Shown in pieces: positions 8,111-16,606 of a stretch of DNA of 22,017 bases. A program made the translations under genes and the position numbers. The notes under the pieces are model-generated. The model worked only from the letters and a program-made list of their open reading frames with translations. It did not search any database and had not been told where the DNA came from. How positions within the stretch are numbered: the stretch's first letter is position 1; every line of letters begins with the position of its first letter. Origin of the DNA: Burkholderiaceae bacterium (GTDB lineage Bacteria; Pseudomonadota; Gammaproteobacteria; Burkholderiales; Burkholderiaceae); NCBI GenBank assembly GCA_947372155.1, contig CANBSM010000011.1, positions 1 to 22,017 of the forward strand, given 5' to 3'.

Positions 8111-11100
8111 CTATTTCTTTTGGGCAGCCTTTTCAGCCTTCTTATTTTTGCGATTCTCAAAGAAGGTTTCAATCTCTACATAAAAGACCGGTACCAATGC
8201 TACTGCAAGGCAGGTAGAAGCGATCATGCCGCTAAATACCGTAATACCCAAGGAGATTCGTGCTGCAGCACCTGCACCAGTAGAAAGAAGCAAAGGCATG
8301 ACACCCAAGATAAATGCGATGGATGTCATCACGATTGGTCTAAAGCGCTCTCTTGAAGCCTCTAGCGCAGCATCAACAAAGCTCATGCCTTTGTGTCTGC
8401 ACTCAATGGCAACCTCAACAATCAAAATGGAGTTCTTGCAAGAAAGCGCAATCATCAATACGAGGCCAATCTGCACATAAATATTATTTGATAGGCCGGT
8501 AAGCAATAAGGCCAATACCGTACCTGATAAAGACAGTGGCACTGCAGTCAGAACTGCCAGAGGAGCTATCCAAGTTTCATACTGCGCTGCAAGCACTAAG
8601 TAGACTAACAAGATCGATAGCGCGAAGATCAAAATGACGGTGTTACCCACCAAATCTTCTTGATAAGACATGCCAGCCCACTGGTAAGCGACCCCATCCG
8701 GCAAAGTCTTAGCGGCTACCTGCGCCAGTACCTTCATCGCTTGCCCAGAGCTATAACCATCATTAGCGGCTCCAAGCACGGCAGCAGAAGGATACAGTTG
8801 AAACTGCGATGCAAACGCTGGTCCAGTAGTATCTTTGACATCGATAAAGGATCCTAGCGGAACCATATTGCCGCTCTTATTTTTTACATACAAGCGATTC
8901 ACCTGCTCTACAGCATCGCGGTATTTACCGTCAGCCTGAACATACACTTGGTAGGTTTGGCCGTATTTGAAGAATTGATTGACGTAAGAAGATCCAAGAT
9001 AGGATTGCAAGACATCATAAGCATCCCCAATATCGACCCCAAACGTTTCAGCCCGCCCCACATTAAAGCTCAGCTGAAGTTGCGGAACATTATTTTGAAA
9101 TGGCGTAAAGATCATCATGATCTCTGGATGTTTTTGTGCCTCAGCAATAAATGTCTTAGCTGCCGCATCTAGCTTGGCAAAATTATTACTGCCATCGGTC
9201 AGCATCAACCTCATCTCAAAACCACCCGATAGACCTAAGCCAGGGATAGCTGGCGGCAAGAGCACGAAAGACTTAAGCTCTTGCACTTGCTTAAGACCTT
9301 GGTTCATATTGTTATAGATGTCACGCAGGCCCTCACCTTTGCCCCGCTCTTCCCATTTCTTCATGATGACGTATAAGCCACCCGCATTGGACTGAGAGCT
9401 ACTATTGTTCAGCAAGTTAATGCCGCCGATCACTACAACCGTGTCAACGCCAGGAACCTTCTTAATGACATCAACCGCTTTTTTCATCCCACTCTCAGTC
9501 CGCTGCAAGGAAGCTGCATCAGGCAAGGTAGTTGAAACCACCAAATAGCCTTGGTCTTCGTTTGGAATAAAGCCAGATGGTACAAACATCAAGCCGATGA
9601 GAGAAGCAGCAATAATCGCAATCCCCACCATCGATGCTTTAGCTCGATTCTTCATCAAGCCTTCAATCTTATGTCCGTACCAAGTTGCTAAGCGGTTGAA
9701 ATACAAATCAAATTTTTGATAGAGCTTATTTTTAACCTTGTTAGTCTCTATCGGCTTGAGATACTGGGCTGACTGTGTTGGCTTCAGAGTAATTGCATTG
9801 ATACCGCTAATCAAAGCAGTTGCTGCAATCACCAAAGCAAACTGCCGATACATTTGTCCGGTAATGCCAGCAATAAACGAAGCAGGAATAAACACGGCCA
9901 TCAAGACTAAGGTAATACCAATAATCGGGCCCATCAAAGCAGTCATGGCATCAATTGCACCCTGCTTAGGATCTTCGCCCTCCTCTACCTTTTTAGAGAC
10001 CGCCTCAACCACCACAATCGCATCATCGACCACAATGCCAATACATAAAACGATTGCAAACAAGGTCAGTAAGTTGATAGAGAAGCCCAAAGCGGCCATA
10101 CAAGCAAATGCGCCAATAATCGTGACGGGAACAGTAGTGGCGGGAACCAGCGTAGCGCGCCAGTTTTGCAAGAAAATCATGATGACGAGAAGAACTAAGA
10201 TGCCTGCCTCGTAAAGCGTTTTATAAACCTCATGAATAGAGGCTTTAACAAACATCGTGGTATCAAACGGAATGGCCCAAGTCACTTCTTTTGGCAGCGT
10301 CTTAGCAATACTCTTCATCTCATCCTGAACTGCTTGTGCGGTAGCAATCGCATTGGCACCCGGCATTTGATAAATAGCAATTCCACCTGCAGGCTTGTCA
10401 TCAATCTTGAAGAATTGACTGTAGTTCTGACTGCCCATTTCTATTCTGGCGATATCACGTAAGTAGGTTATTTCCGCCTTGTTGCCAGCCTTGACTACAA
10501 TTCTGCCGAATTGCTCAGGCGTTGTCATAGCGCTGGTGACATTGAGCGTCAGCTGAAAATCTTGGCCCAGAGGTGTGGGCGGCGCACCAATTTGACCTGC
10601 TGTAAGCAATACGTTTTGCCGATTAATGACAGCAATCACATCGCTGGGTGTCAGGTTGCGCATCTTGAGCTGGGCGGGATCGAGCCACACACGCATACTG
10701 TAATTACCCACACCAAAGACGTTGGCAGCAGCTACACCCGGTAATCGCGCTAAGCGTTGCTGTAACTTGAGGTTTGCTAAGTTACTTAAAAATAAGCCGT
10801 TATGCTCAGGATTCGATGAGGTCAGGGTTACGAACTGCAAAATAGCAGTTGATTGGGTTTTTGTGGTGACGCCCTGCTTTTGAACTGCCTGAGGCAAAGA
10901 AGGAAGTGCAATAGCTACCCGATTTTGTACGTTGACCTGAGCCAGATCTGGGTTCGTGCCAACCTTAAAGGTAACAGTGAGGGTGTAGTTTCCATCATTA
11001 GTGGATGCGGACTCCATATAGAGCATCCCATCAACACCATTGACCTGAGTTTCAATATTACTTGCTACTAATTGCTGTACAAGAGTAGCGCTTGCACCTG

Positions 11101-11251
11101 GGTAACGTGCTGTTACCTGAATCGTGGGCGGAACAATATTAGGGTACTGAGCAATCGGCAAGCTATTAATAGATACCGCCCCAATCAATAGCATGATCAG
11201 AGCAATCACATTGGCCAACACCGGCCGTTCGATAAAGAATTTAGAGAGCAT
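8111..11251 (-). CDS. RND efflux transporter, HAE1 (AcrB/MexB/MexF) family
   Basis: Inner-membrane proton/drug antiporter forming the trimeric pump of the tripartite system. At 1046 aa it has the standard HAE1 length and plan: a TM1 segment at about 10-30 after MLSKFFIERP, a first porter domain, TM2-6 at about 345-500, a second porter domain and TM8-12 at about 870-1025. Proton-relay residues are intact: Asp409 and Asp410 in GIVVDDAIVVVEAV (TM4) and Lys939 in LSCKNSILIVEVA (TM10). The periplasmic stretch PPAIPGLGLSGGFEM and DDAIVVVEAV mark it as multidrug HAE1 and not a heavy-metal (HME) pump, which would carry a different TM4 motif. It starts 2 nt after the fusion-protein stop and has no clear ribosome binding site, implying translational coupling. 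Likely substrates (antibiotics, solvents, phenolics) cannot be deduced. Confidence 0.96.
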   Translation of the reverse strand: MLSKFFIERPVLANVIALIMLLIGAVSINSLPIAQYPNIVPPTIQVTARYPGASATLVQQLVASNIETQVNGVDGMLYMESASTNDGNYTLTVTFKVGTNPDLAQVNVQNRVAIALPSLPQAVQKQGVTTKTQSTAILQFVTLTSSNPEHNGLFLSNLANLKLQQRLARLPGVAAANVFGVGNYSMRVWLDPAQLKMRNLTPSDVIAVINRQNVLLTAGQIGAPPTPLGQDFQLTLNVTSAMTTPEQFGRIVVKAGNKAEITYLRDIARIEMGSQNYSQFFKIDDKPAGGIAIYQMPGANAIATAQAVQDEMKSIAKTLPKEVTWAIPFDTTMFVKASIHEVYKTLYEAGILVLLVIMIFLQNWRATLVPATTVPVTIIGAFACMAALGFSINLLTLFAIVLCIGIVVDDAIVVVEAVSKKVEEGEDPKQGAIDAMTALMGPIIGITLVLMAVFIPASFIAGITGQMYRQFALVIAATALISGINAITLKPTQSAQYLKPIETNKVKNKLYQKFDLYFNRLATWYGHKIEGLMKNRAKASMVGIAIIAASLIGLMFVPSGFIPNEDQGYLVVSTTLPDAASLQRTESGMKKAVDVIKKVPGVDTVVVIGGINLLNNSSSQSNAGGLYVIMKKWEERGKGEGLRDIYNNMNQGLKQVQELKSFVLLPPAIPGLGLSGGFEMRLMLTDGSNNFAKLDAAAKTFIAEAQKHPEIMMIFTPFQNNVPQLQLSFNVGRAETFGVDIGDAYDVLQSYLGSSYVNQFFKYGQTYQVYVQADGKYRDAVEQVNRLYVKNKSGNMVPLGSFIDVKDTTGPAFASQFQLYPSAAVLGAANDGYSSGQAMKVLAQVAAKTLPDGVAYQWAGMSYQEDLVGNTVILIFALSILLVYLVLAAQYETWIAPLAVLTAVPLSLSGTVLALLLTGLSNNIYVQIGLVLMIALSCKNSILIVEVAIECRHKGMSFVDAALEASRERFRPIVMTSIAFILGVMPLLLSTGAGAAARISLGITVFSGMIASTCLAVALVPVFYVEIETFFENRKNKKAEKAAQKK

Positions 11252-11253
11252 GA

Positions 11254-12507
11254 TTATCGGGCTGGCATTGCCTCAAGCGTAACCTCTGTTGGGCTAGCAA
11301 TTTGATTAATGCTTAGATTAATAAATCCATTAATCACCACCTTACTTTCGGGAGTCAAGCCTTTGCTGATTTCGACATACTTCTCAAAGCGCTGACCTAA
11401 GCTAATGTCTTGACGTTGTGCGCGCATGGCATTATCCAAAACAAAAACATAGTCACCCACTTGATCCGTCATTACAGCGGTCTTAGGAAGTAGTAAAGCC
11501 TGTCTTGGCGCGCCATACTGAGCCATAACTCGAGCATATAAACCCGGAATTAACTGGTAGTTCTCATTCTTAAAGATTGCCCGCAATTGCAAGGACCCAG
11601 TCTCTGTAGAAATCAAATTGGCAGCGTAATCCAAGATGCCCTCAAAAGGATATCCAACCTCACCCTGAAGACCAGCATAGATAGGCAAGGTGTTCACTTC
11701 AGACTTACGTTCTGCATTTGGGTCTTGGCTCTTTTGAAACTTTAAGTACTCCCGCTCATTAATAGAGAAGTAAACATAAATTGGTGATATCTGCTGAATA
11801 GTAGAGAGTTGGACGCCCTTTGTAGTGGAATCTAGATAGGTACCCACATCCAATAAGTGTCTTCCCATGAGCCCATCAAAGGGGGCTCTGATTTCGGTGT
11901 AACCCAAATTAATCTTTGCGAGGGTTAAATTAGCCTCCGCTTGCTGGTATTGCGATAAAGCCTTATCAACGGCTGCTTGTGAGGTTGCATTCTCTTTGAG
12001 CAAAGATTTTTGACGGCCATACTCAAGCTTTGCTTCTGTATAAATTGCCTGCTTTAATTTGACCTCTTGTATGTATTGGTCTTGCTCAATGACAAATAGA
12101 AGATCACCCTTCTTCACCATCGCCCCGTCAGCAAAACCAATCTTAGTAAGGTAGCCCTTAACGCGCGCATCTAAGTTCACCGTGAGGTATGGGTCCACCA
12201 GACCATCAAAGGTTGCAAAACTGCGAATCTCTTGAGACAGTGGTTGAGCAGTTGTCACTGGAATTGGGATCTGCTTAATCTCTTTGCCGCAAGACTTTAA
12301 ACAAATCAGCGCAATCAAAGCAACGAGAACCAATAAAGATATCCCAATTTTCCGCGGTGTCAATTTCTTCTTCAGAATAGGAATCTCAACCGCGCTTAGT
12401 TTTACTAGAAATGCATTCCACTTCACTAAGAGTGAGCTCCACAGTGCCGCAACATGCTCCCACAAAGGCATCAGCAAAAGTTTGGCTTTTATTAAAAGAT
12501 CTTTCAT
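11254..12507 (-). CDS. RND membrane fusion protein with long cytoplasmic N-terminus
   Basis: Periplasmic adaptor (HlyD/AcrA type) linking the RND pump to the outer-membrane channel. The two lipoyl-like halves are LDARVKGYLTKIGFADG (about 112-128, then GDLLFVIE) and LGYTEIRAPFDGLMGRHL (about 201-218), flanking an alpha-hairpin of about 145-200; beta-barrel and membrane-proximal domains follow to residue 417. Unlike AcrA/MexA there is no lipobox. Instead, about 50 residues (Lys- and Trp-containing, amphipathic) precede a single membrane helix at about 54-70 (ISLLVLVALIALICL), so the protein is probably anchored N-in with a cytoplasmic tail. Its ATG overlaps the stop of the upstream outer-membrane factor by 4 nt (ATGA), and the pump gene follows after 2 nt, so all three are coupled. 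Confidence 0.93.
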   Translation of the reverse strand: MKDLLIKAKLLLMPLWEHVAALWSSLLVKWNAFLVKLSAVEIPILKKKLTPRKIGISLLVLVALIALICLKSCGKEIKQIPIPVTTAQPLSQEIRSFATFDGLVDPYLTVNLDARVKGYLTKIGFADGAMVKKGDLLFVIEQDQYIQEVKLKQAIYTEAKLEYGRQKSLLKENATSQAAVDKALSQYQQAEANLTLAKINLGYTEIRAPFDGLMGRHLLDVGTYLDSTTKGVQLSTIQQISPIYVYFSINEREYLKFQKSQDPNAERKSEVNTLPIYAGLQGEVGYPFEGILDYAANLISTETGSLQLRAIFKNENYQLIPGLYARVMAQYGAPRQALLLPKTAVMTDQVGDYVFVLDNAMRAQRQDISLGQRFEKYVEISKGLTPESKVVINGFINLSINQIASPTEVTLEAMPAR

Positions 12508-14195
12508 GGCGCAGCACTTCCCTGGTTCGACGGAGTAGATATATTTGAAGGAGTAATTGAAGGCGTATTCGCTTTAGCTGGCACTGGAGTCTGTGGGGAC
12601 GTTGCTGGATCCGGAGCATCTACCAAAAACTTGCCGACCTTAACTGTCAATGGATCCCCTACTCTAGTAAGGACGGATCCCCAATCTGTGCGATCAGCCA
12701 TGTCCGTGATCATCTGATCTGGCAACTTGGGGGGACTCATATCCGCAGTCCAGCCACCACCCAGCGCTTTAAATGCGCCTACATATCCGATGAGCTCATT
12801 TGATGAAGTTTGAACTAGGGAGTTTTGGATGTTTAATAGATTCTGCTGTGCAGTGATCACCGTGGTGTAATCATTCTGCCCCGCCTTATAACGCTCAAGC
12901 GCCAAATCTGCAGCACTTTGCGCCGCAATCACACCACGAGTTAAATCCTCTTTTGAACTTTTAGTAGTCGAGATCGTAATGAGCGAGTCTTCAACTTCCT
13001 TCTGAGCATTCAAGACTTGATTTTGGTATGCCAAGAGGCTTTGCTGGAAAATAGCATCCTGTACCCGGACTTGATCCACAATTGCGCCTCTATAAAATAG
13101 CGGCAAATAAAGTCCGGCATTTACCCCAGAAGAGTTATTGCCCCAACTAAATAAATTGGCAGAGGATAAAGTTCCGTAATTTGATGTGGCATAGCCAAAG
13201 AGACCTCCCAAGGTAAATGTTGGGAACAGTTGCGCCTTACTAACACCGATCAAGGCAGACTTAGATGCAGCATCAAATTCGGCCTGCAGAACATCTGGGC
13301 GGCGACGTAATAAATCCCTTGGCATACCAATTCCAAGCTCAGATGGAGGCTTCAGGCTTCCCTTGGTGTTGCCGTAAGTCTTTTCATAGTACTCGGGGGG
13401 CTCGCCCAACAAAACACTCATGGCATGCTGGTTTTTCTTTAAATTCGCGATCAAAGCCGGAATCTGGGCTTTTGTCTGCTCATACTGAGCTTGCGCTTGA
13501 CTGAGATCTAACATCGAGGTGGCGCCATATTTAAAACGCGCACCTGCAATACGCAAACTTTCCTTTTGCAAGGCTAGATTTGTTTTTGCTACAACGATCA
13601 GCTCTTCGTAGTTACGTATATTGATGTAAGTATTGGCCACATCCGCAGTTAAAGAAACATCTGCCGAATAGAAAGCAGCAACTCCAGATAAATACGAGGT
13701 CAATGAACTCTGAATCCCGCGACGACTCTTGCCCCAAAAATCAATCTCCCAACTCATTTGCACTAAGGCATTTTTAGAGACCAAATTATTGGAGTCATTA
13801 ATCGCTTCTTGAATTGCACTATTGCGGTTATTCGAATAAGAAGCGCTTAAATTGGCGGATGGTAATAATGCAGCATCACTAACACCAAGTTGAGCCTGCA
13901 ATTGATATATCCGCAGAGCAGTTTGTTGCAATGTTAGGTTTTGAGCTGTCGCTTGCTTTAACAGGGTGTTTAGCGTCGGATCATTAAAGCTCTGCCACCA
14001 CTCAACGGGGTCTAGAATCTTGTTTGAGTTTTCACCCAAAGATTCGGTAAATTCAGTTTGAGCTGTTGATTTATATTGATCTACTGCCTTAACAGGGGGT
14101 CTTGCAAAATCGGGGCCAACCATCGTGCAACCAGCTAACGTCAAAGCGCCGGAAATGAGTAATGCAGATGTAATCGCGTTTCTGAGTAATGGCAT
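12504..14195 (-). CDS. Outer-membrane efflux lipoprotein, NodT/OprM family
   Basis: TolC-like channel of the tripartite pump. The N-terminus is a lipoprotein signal with lipobox LAGC (Cys23), followed by the family start TMVGPDFARPPV. Two tandem OEP repeats are visible, with the typical ALxxYxAGxxDYxTVxxAQ-like segment LERYKAGQNDYTTVITAQQN near the second coiled coil and the conserved GDPLT-like tail. At 563 aa it is longer than usual (about 470-500). The excess is a C-terminal stretch of about 50 residues rich in Pro, Ser and Thr (VPAKANTPSITPSNISTPSN), likely disordered. It is the first gene of the operon; the order OMF-MFP-RND is less common than MFP-RND-OMF. No clear ribosome binding site precedes the ATG, and I cannot fit a strong promoter in the 118-nt gap upstream. 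No regulator gene adjoins it. Confidence 0.94.
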   Translation of the reverse strand: MPLLRNAITSALLISGALTLAGCTMVGPDFARPPVKAVDQYKSTAQTEFTESLGENSNKILDPVEWWQSFNDPTLNTLLKQATAQNLTLQQTALRIYQLQAQLGVSDAALLPSANLSASYSNNRNSAIQEAINDSNNLVSKNALVQMSWEIDFWGKSRRGIQSSLTSYLSGVAAFYSADVSLTADVANTYINIRNYEELIVVAKTNLALQKESLRIAGARFKYGATSMLDLSQAQAQYEQTKAQIPALIANLKKNQHAMSVLLGEPPEYYEKTYGNTKGSLKPPSELGIGMPRDLLRRRPDVLQAEFDAASKSALIGVSKAQLFPTFTLGGLFGYATSNYGTLSSANLFSWGNNSSGVNAGLYLPLFYRGAIVDQVRVQDAIFQQSLLAYQNQVLNAQKEVEDSLITISTTKSSKEDLTRGVIAAQSAADLALERYKAGQNDYTTVITAQQNLLNIQNSLVQTSSNELIGYVGAFKALGGGWTADMSPPKLPDQMITDMADRTDWGSVLTRVGDPLTVKVGKFLVDAPDPATSPQTPVPAKANTPSITPSNISTPSNQGSAAP

Positions 14196-14313
14196 TGAAG
14201 AGCTTAATTATTAAAACCGATTGCTTGATCTAAGGGCGGAAATTATCGATACTAATCATAAGGATAAAGCAAGATTCAGAATACCAGCCTAAGGTAAGCC
14301 CTAGACGAGCAGA

Positions 14314-15162
14314 TTAGGACTTTTTGATCTGCGCAATCACTGGGGCATGGTCTGAAGGCTGCTCCCAGGATCTAGGTTCTTTATCTACGATGCTAGCAAT
14401 GCATTTTTCTTTCAATGCCTCGCTGAGCAAGATATGGTCAATCCGCATGCCGGCATTTCTTCTGAAACCCATCATGCGGTAGTCCCACCAACTAAAGGTT
14501 TTGGGCGCCTGCTCAAACATTCTGAATGAATCAGATAGCCCAAGCTTGATGAGGTCTTGAAATGCTTCACGCTCTGGCGGTGAAACGAGGTTCTGCCCTT
14601 CCCATGCTTTAGGGTCATGCACATCTTGATCTGCCGGAGCAATGTTGTAGTCACCCAGGAGTGCCAAGCGTTCGCTCTGTTGGAGCTCTTCTGTTAACCA
14701 CGTTTGCAACGCCTTTAACCAAGCTAATTTATATTGAAACTTGTCGCTATCAGGCGATTGCCCATTAGGAAAATAGGCCGATACCAGCCTCATCGGTTGC
14801 GTTCCCGCGAAACAGACTGTTGCTGCAAGAATGCGCTGCTGCTCATCAGGGTGATTGGGAATATTTCTGATGGGCTTTAGAAAGGCTGTTTCTATATCAG
14901 AGGCAATTGGTGCAAGCGCTGCTTTGCGCAAGATGATTGCTACACCGTTATAAGTCTTTTGTCCTGCTGCAATACTTAAATAACCCGCATCCTCTAATTC
15001 TTTATGAGGATACTTATCGTCTGTGAGCTTTAGCTCTTGCAAGCAAAGTGCATCTATTGGTTGCTGCTTTTTTTCCTGATCTTGCAGCCAACGAAGAACT
15101 TGTGGAAGGCGAACTTTTAAGGAGTTCACGTTCCACGCCGCTATGCGAACTGAATCAGTCAT
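14314..15162 (-). CDS. xth: Exodeoxyribonuclease III (AP endonuclease)
   Basis: DNA-repair enzyme of the ExoIII/EEP family: 3'-to-5' exonuclease and apurinic/apyrimidinic endonuclease in base-excision repair. Active-site residues line up with E. coli XthA: Asn11 (AAWNVNSLK), Glu43 (LQELKL), Tyr130 (SAYFPNG), Asp171 and Asn173 (LLGDYNIAP), Asp242 (RIDHILLS), and Asp271-His272 (SDHAPV). Its length of 282 aa is slightly above the usual 268. ATG 15162 is chosen; the codon before it is a TTG (15165) that extends the frame by one residue. The start lies inside the last codons of ntrC (8-nt overlap) with no good ribosome binding site of its own, so it is probably translated by coupling as the fourth gene of the glnA-ntrB-ntrC transcript. 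Confidence 0.95.
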   Translation of the reverse strand: MTDSVRIAAWNVNSLKVRLPQVLRWLQDQEKKQQPIDALCLQELKLTDDKYPHKELEDAGYLSIAAGQKTYNGVAIILRKAALAPIASDIETAFLKPIRNIPNHPDEQQRILAATVCFAGTQPMRLVSAYFPNGQSPDSDKFQYKLAWLKALQTWLTEELQQSERLALLGDYNIAPADQDVHDPKAWEGQNLVSPPEREAFQDLIKLGLSDSFRMFEQAPKTFSWWDYRMMGFRRNAGMRIDHILLSEALKEKCIASIVDKEPRSWEQPSDHAPVIAQIKKS

Positions 15163-16606
15163 CAATACCCAATTCTTGCAGCTTACGGGTAATCGTATTG
15201 CGGCCGATACCTAGGCGCTGAGCAGCCTCCACCCTTCTCCCGCGCGTGACTTCTAAAGCCGCCTGCAATACCGCCTTTTCAAAACGTGCAGTCAACATAT
15301 CAAAAACCTCTTTATCTCCATCTTGCAACATCTTGACGGCCAGCCGTCCTAAGCCCGCCTCCCAGTCACCTGCGGCAACTTTGGAAGCAGAAGGATTGCT
15401 AGGTGAAGACTCGCCCTGCACAATCACCGTTTGCTCACCAGTCTCAGCAACGATATCTGCAGGCAGATCACTGACACCAATGACATTGGCAGGCGTCATC
15501 ACAGTCAACCAGTGGCATAAGTTCTCCAATTGACGCACGTTACCCGGAAAGGGCATTGCACTCATTTCTTTTAGGACTTCATCAGACAACTTCTTAGGCT
15601 CAACACCCAAAGATTTAGCGCAGCTCAGCATGAAATGCCTTGCCAACATTGAAATGTCTTCACTACGCTCACGCAATGAAGGCATACGCAAGCGAATCAC
15701 ATTCAAGCGATGCAATAAATCTTCACGGAAGAATCCTGCGGCTACTCTGGCATCCAGATTTTGATGGGTCGAGGCAATAATTCGGACATTTGCCTTTAGA
15801 GGATCTTGGCCGCCAATACGATAAAAATGTCCATCAGTCAGAACACGTAGTAAGCGGGTTTGCAGATCAAACGGTAAGTCGCCTACTTCACCCAAAAATA
15901 AAGTGCCGCCATCAGCTTGCTCAAAGCGCCCACGACGTAGGGTCTGAGCACCTGGAAAAGCGCCGCGCTCGTGACCAAATAATTCAGACTCTAATAAATC
16001 CTTTGGTACAGCTGAAGTGCTTAAGGAGATAAATGGCCCCTTAGCGCAAGGACTGTGCTTATGTAAAGCATGCGCGACCAGCTCTTTACCAGTGCCAGAC
16101 TCCCCAGTAATGAGCACTGTGGCGTTAGATTGCGCCAACCGCCCAATGGCGCGGAAAATTTCTTGCATGGCTGGTGCTTGACCAATAATCTCGGTAGCGT
16201 CTTGTCTCCAAGCAGTCAATTCTTTAGCGCCCGAATCATTGCGAATGCCCTGCTCTACCGCGCGACGGATTAATTCAATCGCTTTTTCTACATCAAACGG
16301 TTTGGTGAGATATTCAAAGGCACCACCCTGGAAGGATGAGACTGCAGAATCCAAATCAGAATATGCCGTCATGATGATGACGGGTAAATTCGGGTGACTT
16401 GCCTTCACGTTCTGCAATAAATCCAAACCATTACCCCGCGGCATGCGGATATCAGAAATCAACACCTGTGGAGCTTCTTTTTCCAAGGCATTGAGCACAT
16501 CATTCGGGTTAGAGAAGCTCTTGTGCGGGATATTCTCACGCGCTAGGGCTTTTTCTAAGACCCAACGAATAGATTGATCATCGTCAACGATCCAAATTGG
16601 TTTCAT
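15155..16606 (-). CDS. ntrC: Nitrogen regulator NtrC with altered GAFTGA, Walker B and switch residues
   Basis: Response regulator NtrC (NR-I), normally phosphorylated by NtrB to activate nitrogen genes with sigma-54. The receiver (1-120) is intact: Asp52 (ISDIRMP), Thr80, Lys102. In the AAA+ domain (about 140-380) Walker A GESGTGKE (168-175), the segment FREDLLHRLNVIRL and GNVRQLEN are normal. Three key positions are not: the sigma-54 contact loop GAFTGA reads GAFPGA (Pro218), the Walker B Asp is Gly (FLGEVGD, Gly239) and the Asn of FIALN is Ser196. By PspF numbering these match T86, D107 and N64. The codons cca, ggt and agc are unambiguous. The C-terminal Fis-type helix (RNTITRKLQELGI) is intact. 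I infer that ATP hydrolysis and sigma-54 activation are probably lost. It overlaps ntrB by 4 nt and has a good ribosome binding site (GGAGAAAG). Length (483 aa) is normal; no frameshift. Confidence 0.96.
   Translation of the reverse strand: MKPIWIVDDDQSIRWVLEKALARENIPHKSFSNPNDVLNALEKEAPQVLISDIRMPRGNGLDLLQNVKASHPNLPVIIMTAYSDLDSAVSSFQGGAFEYLTKPFDVEKAIELIRRAVEQGIRNDSGAKELTAWRQDATEIIGQAPAMQEIFRAIGRLAQSNATVLITGESGTGKELVAHALHKHSPCAKGPFISLSTSAVPKDLLESELFGHERGAFPGAQTLRRGRFEQADGGTLFLGEVGDLPFDLQTRLLRVLTDGHFYRIGGQDPLKANVRIIASTHQNLDARVAAGFFREDLLHRLNVIRLRMPSLRERSEDISMLARHFMLSCAKSLGVEPKKLSDEVLKEMSAMPFPGNVRQLENLCHWLTVMTPANVIGVSDLPADIVAETGEQTVIVQGESSPSNPSASKVAAGDWEAGLGRLAVKMLQDGDKEVFDMLTARFEKAVLQAALEVTRGRRVEAAQRLGIGRNTITRKLQELGIDD

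Noticed and set aside
9738..10214. 158-codon open frame on the plus strand inside the RND pump gene
   Set aside because: It runs antisense to a well-conserved pump with intact motifs, has no ribosome binding site I can see and its translation resembles no family; a shadow of the minus-strand gene.
14196..14313. Promoter for the efflux operon (TTGCTT and GATAAT on the minus strand)
   Set aside because: The best hexamer pair has a 19-nt spacer; a promoter is expected here but I cannot point to one with confidence.
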